Part shown: positions 6,656-10,083 of the stretch, in pieces
Layout: every line of letters starts with the position of its first letter
Position numbering within the stretch: position 1 is the first letter of the stretch
Source of the DNA: Candidatus Omnitrophota bacterium
Lineage (GTDB): Bacteria; Omnitrophota; Koll11; Gorgyraeales; Gorgyraeaceae
Length of the DNA: 10,083 nt
Direction of reading: 5' to 3'
NCBI GenBank assembly: GCA_018818505.1
Contig: JAHIRR010000075.1
Location: forward strand, 1 to 10,083
Program-made: the position numbers and the translations under genes
Notes under the pieces: generated by a model
Seen by the model: the letters and a program-made list of their open reading frames with translations, nothing else
Told to the model about the DNA's origin: nothing
Database searches by the model: none

Positions 6656-7070
6656 GTCGAACTCGCCTTTTGTGTCGGCCGCCCAAGGCGCGAGTTGAAA
6701 GCCAGACTGCTGTGATCTTTTTTGCCTTAGATAAAGAAGTAACTTTCGCCGCTAATACTAAAACATTGGCATCATTATGTTCTCTACTTAAACGCGCGAT
6801 ATCTACTCTGTCACAAAGCGCAGCGCGCGCGCCCTTGACCTTATTAGCGACCATTGACATGCCAATGCCTGTAGTGCAGATAAGTATTCCCTTAGAAAAT
6901 CTAGCGCGACCAACTGATCTCGCAACCTTGTAACCATAAATCGGATAATCACAGCTCTCCTCAGAAAATGCACCAAAATCCTTTACGCTGTGTCCTTCCT
7001 TCTTTAAAAATTTAATCAAAGACTCTTTTAATTTATATCCACCGTGATCAGCTCCTATTGCAATCTTCAT
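6648..7070 (-). CDS. rpiB: Ribose-5-phosphate isomerase B
   Basis: This 140-residue protein has the typical length for the RpiB/LacAB family. It interconverts ribose-5-phosphate and ribulose-5-phosphate, supplying the ribose for PRPP and purine synthesis. The start GADHGGYKLK (6-15) holds D8 and H9. The enediol-forming cysteine C65 sits in ICTTGIGMSMVANKV, where most homologues have CGTG or CGSG. H98 is in SREHNDANVL, and the phosphate-binding RHKRRV is at 132-137. ATG 7070 is chosen because the family begins at MKIAIGADHGG and a GAGGAG site lies about nine bases upstream. An in-frame start at 7127 would add 19 residues read from a REP-like repeat. The stop TAA lies inside the 13-base direct repeat copy bordering the element before glyA. 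The CTTG and LAAKV (usually LGxR or LGAR) variants are mild departures and do not suggest loss of function. Confidence 0.95.
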   Translation of the reverse strand: MKIAIGADHGGYKLKESLIKFLKKEGHSVKDFGAFSEESCDYPIYGYKVARSVGRARFSKGILICTTGIGMSMVANKVKGARAALCDRVDIARLSREHNDANVLVLAAKVTSLSKAKKITAVWLSTRALGGRHKRRVRQI

Positions 7071-7085
7071 ATCAAGATCTCCTCT

Positions 7086-7125
7086 GAGATTGCTCCGTAG
7101 GCACTTCGTGCCTCCTCGCAATGAC
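7086..7125. repeat. REP-like ATTGCGAGG palindrome
   Basis: On the minus strand this reads GTCATTGCGAGGAGGCACGA and continues to GCAATCTC. The inner stem is 7099-7104 with 7108-7113 (loop TTC), and the outer stem is ATTGC/GCAAT (7089-7093 with 7118-7122). This matches the widespread bacterial GTCATTGCGAGG...GCAATCTC palindrome that often creates spurious SLRG-type peptides. It sits just before the rpiB ribosome site. Confidence 0.8.
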
Positions 7126-7130
7126 ATCTA

Positions 7131-7162
7131 TGATCATCTGTTCCAAATCTGTGATCATCTGT
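7131..7162. repeat. Short direct repeat TGATCATCTGT
   Basis: Two exact 11-base copies lie at 7131-7141 and 7152-7162. On the minus strand they read ACAGATGATCA, part of a CACAGATGAACACAGAT-type intergenic repeat. The second copy contains the TGA stop of the tsaC/ywlE fusion (7155-7157), so the last codons of that gene come from repeat sequence. Confidence 0.6.
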
Positions 7163-8183
7163 GTTCTTCAAAGAATTCCAAAAATACATTCTCAACACTG
7201 TCCTTTATAATATCCCTGATGCGCCTGTATTCTTCGATAGACTTTCCTATTGGATCAGGTATACCATTGTCTTCTTTAAGAAGTCTTGTCTTTAAGGATG
7301 TCTCTGGTAAAGCATTCACTATATATCTTTTATGCACATCTTCCATGACAAAGACAAAATCCGACTTTTTCAATAACGCAGGGTTTATCGGCTTTCCTCT
7401 ATGAGCTGAAACATCCACGCCCTCTTCCTTCATGGCCTCTATTGTATTTGTTGCGGCAGGTATTCCTGAAAATCCTCCTGTGCCAGCTGAATCAACGCGC
7501 ACCTTCTTGGACAAGCCAGACTCTTTCAGAAATTTTTCCAGCAGGCCTTTTGCCATAACACTGCGGCAGCTATTGCCAGTGCATACAAAAAGTACGTGGT
7601 AGTCAGCTAAAAGTTCCTCTTCTGAAAGCGCGCCTTTCCTTAATACCTTAAAAGGATTTACCGTGACATCCAGCACTGTTGATTCTATGCCGATTACTGT
7701 ATCTCCGCCATCTAATACCATATCCACATCAAGAAGCACCTCTTTAGCTGAAGTAGGAGGGTTTTTTCCAGAGAGATTTGCGCTGGGCGCAACTATAGGT
7801 AAAGATGCCTTGCCTATAAGCGCCAATGCCACTTTGTTGTTCGGCATGCGCAGGCCTATCTTTTCCTTTTTCTTGTTGAGTGCCAGGATCGTCAAAGGAC
7901 CTGGCCAGAATTTTCTAACAATCTTTTCTGCGCGTTCTGATAAATCAACCTTTAGCTCTTTTAACGCCTCAAACCTTGCTATATGAATAGTAAATGGCTT
8001 ATCCTTTGGCCTTTTCTTTATCTCGTAAAGCCTATCAATGGCCTTTTTATCCAAAAGATTAGCGCCAATCCCATACACAGTCTCTGTAGGAAAGGCAACA
8101 AGCCCTCCGTTCTTTAAGAGAGCAGCCCCCTCCTCTATAAAATGTGGTTCTGGAAAATTAGGATTTACCTTTACAACCTTCAT
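7155..8183 (-). CDS. tsaC: Fusion of threonylcarbamoyl-AMP synthase (TsaC/Sua5) and YwlE-type phosphatase
   Basis: This 342-residue fused protein has two domains. Residues 1-190 are a YrdC/TsaC domain that makes threonylcarbamoyl-AMP for the t6A modification of ANN-decoding tRNAs; PTETVYGIGA (32-41), KKRPKDKP (56-63), FWPGPLT (92-98) and SANLSG (134-139) are visible. Residues 195-342 are a low-molecular-weight phosphatase domain with the P-loop C201-TGNSC-R207, DSAGT (231-235) and the acid motif D310-P. The P-loop CTGNSCRS resembles the B. subtilis protein-arginine phosphatase YwlE (CTGNTCRS) more than tyrosine phosphatases (CxGNICRS). An arginine-phosphatase role is therefore plausible, though it is inference. 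In Bacillus the two parts are separate genes of one cluster followed by rpiB and glyA, as here. The sequence is continuous in one frame with no internal start signal noted. ATG 8183 is preceded by AGGGGGTG, which directly follows a strong hairpin. Confidence 0.93.
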   Translation of the reverse strand: MKVVKVNPNFPEPHFIEEGAALLKNGGLVAFPTETVYGIGANLLDKKAIDRLYEIKKRPKDKPFTIHIARFEALKELKVDLSERAEKIVRKFWPGPLTILALNKKKEKIGLRMPNNKVALALIGKASLPIVAPSANLSGKNPPTSAKEVLLDVDMVLDGGDTVIGIESTVLDVTVNPFKVLRKGALSEEELLADYHVLFVCTGNSCRSVMAKGLLEKFLKESGLSKKVRVDSAGTGGFSGIPAATNTIEAMKEEGVDVSAHRGKPINPALLKKSDFVFVMEDVHKRYIVNALPETSLKTRLLKEDNGIPDPIGKSIEEYRRIRDIIKDSVENVFLEFFEEHR

Positions 8184-8191
8184 CCCACCCC

Positions 8192-8232
8192 CTAAGTTTA
8201 CAAAAAAAGCAAGACTTTTTTTGTAAACTTAG
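8192..8232. repeat. Perfect 18-bp hairpin overlapping the purE stop codon
   Basis: The arms 8192-8209 and 8215-8232 are exact complements around the loop CAAGA. The purE stop (8229-8231) lies inside the stem. On the minus strand the structure ends right before the ribosome site of the tsaC/ywlE fusion. On either strand each arm holds a run of seven A or T, but these pair inside the stem and do not follow it. It may act as a partial terminator, an mRNA stabiliser or a regulator of the next start site. Confidence 0.8.
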
Positions 8233-8645
8233 ATTTCGAGAATTCGTGAAGCAAGTATAGCGGCGTTCTTGGCGCCTGCTTTGCCTATTGCCATGCATGC
8301 AACAGGCACGCCTCCTGGCATCTGTACAGTAGAAAGTAAAGAATCTACTCCATTTAGCGCCTTGGTGTGCATTGGAACACCAATGACTGGCAGATCCGTA
8401 TAAGCACTGACAACTCCTGCTAAGGCAGCAGACATACCTGCCCCGCATATCAATACCTTAATGCCTCTTTTTTTAGCAGATTTGGCATAAGAGCGCACTT
8501 TTTCAGGATTCCTGTGAGCTGAAATAACATTTACTTCATAGGAAATCTTTTTCTCTTTTAAGATCTTCTCTGTCTCAGCCATTGTCTCTGCATCAGATTT
8601 GCTACCCATCAATATACCTACTAGTGGTCTCTTTTTAATAACCAT
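8229..8645 (-). CDS. purE: N5-carboxyaminoimidazole ribonucleotide mutase, class I, short C-terminus
   Basis: This 138-residue cytosolic enzyme converts N5-CAIR to CAIR in purine synthesis; class I enzymes normally depend on PurK, which is not in this window. GSKSD (14-18) binds phosphate, and SAHR (42-45) carries the catalytic histidine H44. [10 protein letters not shown] (68-77) and [10 protein letters not shown] (103-112) are class I signatures, and [10 protein letters not shown] (119-128) is conserved. The protein ends at ILASRILEI, where homologues usually continue for roughly 20-30 residues that pack in the octamer, so the C-terminus appears truncated. The TAA lies in a hairpin and only 45 bases separate it from the next gene, leaving no room for the missing tail. 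ATG 8645 is chosen for the GGAGG site six bases upstream. A longer in-frame start at 8708 would read through CTAAA-type repeat DNA. The gene lies 139 bases after purD in the same direction. Confidence 0.93.
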   Translation of the reverse strand: MVIKKRPLVGILMGSKSDAETMAETEKILKEKKISYEVNVISAHRNPEKVRSYAKSAKKRGIKVLICGAGMSAALAGVVSAYTDLPVIGVPMHTKALNGVDSLLSTVQMPGGVPVACMAIGKAGAKNAAILASRILEI

Positions 8646-8660
8646 ATCGCCTCCGTTATC

Positions 8661-8788
8661 AAACCCTAAATCCGAAACACTAAATTCTAAACAAACACTA
8701 AATCCCAAACTCTAAATCACAAACAACTGTTTGGAGAATTTGAGCTTAGGGTTTGTAGTTTATTTAGGATTTAGAGTTTAGTGTTTAG
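8661..8788. repeat. Degenerate CTAAA/TTTAG inverted array between purD and purE
   Basis: The left half (8661-8720) has five CTAAA units, some as CCCTAAA or ACACTAAA. The right half (8745-8788) has at least four TTTAG units in the opposite sense, so the two halves form a loose, multi-register palindrome around about 8725-8745. The purD stop TAA (8785-8787) lies in the last unit. It resembles telomere-like CCCTAAA motifs but is degenerate and intergenic. No coding region is seen in it. Confidence 0.7.
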
Positions 8789-10059
8789 AGTTTTCTAATT
8801 GCTTTATCTCCTATATCTCTTCTATAATGCATGCCGTCAAATTTTATCTTCTCTATTGCCGCGTATACATTTTGTTTTGCAGTTTTAATGCCATCTCCAA
8901 AACCTGTGACAGCCAGGACCCTGCCTCCACTTGTAAAGATCTTTCCATCCTTTGCCGCAGTGCCTGCATGAAACACAACTATATCTTTCTTATCTTTGAA
9001 GACATCTAGTCCATTTATCTCGTCATTCTTCTGGTATAGGCCTGGATAACCCCCAGACGCAGCAACAACTGCGATACAGGTTCTATTATCCCATTCAAGC
9101 TTTATCTTGTCTAGGCTACCGCCAATACACGCCAGCATCACATCCACTAAATCAGATTTTAATCTCGGTAAAATGGCCTGCGTCTCAGGGTCGCCGAATC
9201 TTACATTAAATTCCAGAACCATTGGACCTTTCTTTGTAATCATAATGCCGCCGTATAAGACACCTTTATAAAGCTTGCCCTCTTTTGCAAAACCATCAAT
9301 GATAGGCTTAAAAACGATCTCTATTATCTTGTTGAACAATTCCTGAGAGACCACTGGCGCTGGAGAATACGCGCCCATGCCACCCGTATTGGGCCCTTTG
9401 TCATTGTCAAAGATCCTTTTATGGTCCTGCGAGGAAACGAGCGGCGCTATTGTTTTGCCGTCGCTAAAAACAAGGATGGACGCCTCTTCGCCTTCAAGGC
9501 AATCTTCAATAATAATCTTTTCTCCTGCGCTTCCAAAGATCTTTTTGACCAGCATATCATCTATGGCAGTCTCTCCCTCTTCAATGCTCTGCGCTACTAC
9601 AACGCCTTTTCCTGCTGCAAGACCGTCTGCCTTTATAACTATGGGTACGCCTTTTTCTTTTAAATATTTCTTCGCGCTAGATGCGTCACTAAAGACCTTA
9701 AAATCTGCTGTAGGCAAACCGAATCTCTTCATAGCCTCTTTTGCAAAAATCTTACTGCCCTCGAGCATTGCAAGCTCTTTGGATGGCCCAAATACCTTTA
9801 GGCCTTCTTCATTAAATCTATCAACTATGCCTTGTACGAGCGTTACCTCAGGCCCGACCACAGTTAGATCTATTTTATTTTCTTTTGCAAATCCTAAAAG
9901 GCCATCGATATCATCTGAGCTTATATTGATTAGCTCGGCGATCTCTTTTATGCCGCCATTGCCAGGCGCGCAGAATATCTTATCCACCTTTTTGCTCTGA
10001 GAGATCTTCCACACTAATGTATGCTCTCTTCCTCCTGAGCCAATTACTAAAACCCTCAT
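8785..10059 (-). CDS. purD: Phosphoribosylamine-glycine ligase (GAR synthetase)
   Basis: This 424-residue protein is a full-length ATP-grasp enzyme that joins glycine to phosphoribosylamine in step 2 of purine synthesis, in the cytosol. The N-domain begins VLVIGSGGREH (3-13), and VGPEVTLVQGIVD (68-80) and FGPSKELAMLEGSK (90-103) follow. The ATP-grasp core has VIKADGLAAGKGVVV (141-155), EDCLEGEEASIL (185-196), SSQDHKRIFDNDKGPNTGGMGAYSP (209-233; quoted by its key DHKR and NTGGMG parts) and the metal site LEFNVRFGDPETQ (282-294). The C-terminal domain ends MHYRRDIGDKAIRKL, close to the family end. ATG 10059 has GGGGAAG seven bases upstream (10067-10073). The promoter and any earlier operon genes lie outside the window. 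The stop codon lies in a CTAAA-type repeat array. Glycine from GlyA, encoded downstream, is its substrate. Confidence 0.98.
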   Translation of the reverse strand: MRVLVIGSGGREHTLVWKISQSKKVDKIFCAPGNGGIKEIAELINISSDDIDGLLGFAKENKIDLTVVGPEVTLVQGIVDRFNEEGLKVFGPSKELAMLEGSKIFAKEAMKRFGLPTADFKVFSDASSAKKYLKEKGVPIVIKADGLAAGKGVVVAQSIEEGETAIDDMLVKKIFGSAGEKIIIEDCLEGEEASILVFSDGKTIAPLVSSQDHKRIFDNDKGPNTGGMGAYSPAPVVSQELFNKIIEIVFKPIIDGFAKEGKLYKGVLYGGIMITKKGPMVLEFNVRFGDPETQAILPRLKSDLVDVMLACIGGSLDKIKLEWDNRTCIAVVAASGGYPGLYQKNDEINGLDVFKDKKDIVVFHAGTAAKDGKIFTSGGRVLAVTGFGDGIKTAKQNVYAAIEKIKFDGMHYRRDIGDKAIRKL

Positions 10060-10083
10060 ATTACAACTTCCCCTTTTCCTTTA

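Noticed and set aside
8158..8448. Minus-strand open frame overlapping purE and the next gene start
   Set aside because: It overlaps conserved PurE sequence in another frame and has cysteine- and arginine-rich, non-protein-like content.
8646..8708. Longer purE start
   Set aside because: The added residues are translated CTAAA-type repeat, while a strong GGAGG sits before ATG 8645.
8661..8788. True telomere sequence or contig-end artefact
   Set aside because: The array is degenerate, changes orientation midway and is embedded between intact operon genes.
9377..10000. Plus-strand open frame of 207 codons inside purD
   Set aside because: It is entirely antisense to the conserved ATP-grasp region of PurD, with no ribosome site.

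Overview
The window looks like an accessory-repeat-rich piece of a moderately AT-rich, anaerobe-like bacterial chromosome. The best lineage guess is an uncultured diderm such as Candidatus Omnitrophota. This rests on an exported protein with an LR motif just after its signal peptide, a PpiD-like chaperone starting MLLKFLRKKK, and the types of intergenic repeat present. It is a memory-based inference that could not be tested by search here.

Layout from right to left on the minus strand: purD, purE, a fused tsaC/ywlE gene, rpiB, glyA and nrdR form one probable operon (10059 down to 4730). It covers purine synthesis, tRNA threonylcarbamoylation plus a phosphatase, pentose phosphate isomerisation, one-carbon supply from serine, and the ribonucleotide reductase repressor. 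The order tsaC-ywlE-rpiB-glyA matches the Bacillus subtilis ywlC-ywlE-ywlF-glyA neighbourhood, here with the first two genes fused. purD, purE and glyA converge on purine synthesis: GlyA supplies glycine and methylene-THF, PurD uses glycine, and PurE makes CAIR. Converging on nrdR from the left is a plus-strand gene for a membrane-anchored SurA/PpiD-like chaperone (3121-4671). Divergent from that lies polX (2848-1145, DNA polymerase X with a PHP domain). Further left is a small exported protein of unknown function (704-54) with its own promoter.

The striking part of the window is its intergenic DNA. Every intergenic gap longer than about 40 bp holds a palindromic or repeat element, and the elements differ in sequence. 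They are: a roughly 355-bp nested palindrome ending on the polX stop codon (794-1148, with an 86-bp palindrome nested in its left arm); a multi-hairpin element reaching to within 5 bases of the polX ATG (2853-3072); a 26-bp perfect-stem palindrome between convergent genes (4672-4725); a 'CCACAGAG' inverted-repeat element flanked by a 13-bp direct repeat (6439-6655); a REP-like 'ATTGCGAGG' palindrome and a 'CACAGATGATCA' repeat (7086-7162); an 18-bp perfect hairpin overlapping the purE stop (8192-8232); and a degenerate CTAAA/TTTAG array running into the purD stop (8661-8788). At the rpiB-glyA junction, removing the element together with one copy of the 13-bp repeat restores a tight operon junction. 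This makes insertion the simplest explanation there. No tRNA, rRNA, CRISPR array, transposase or phage gene is visible.
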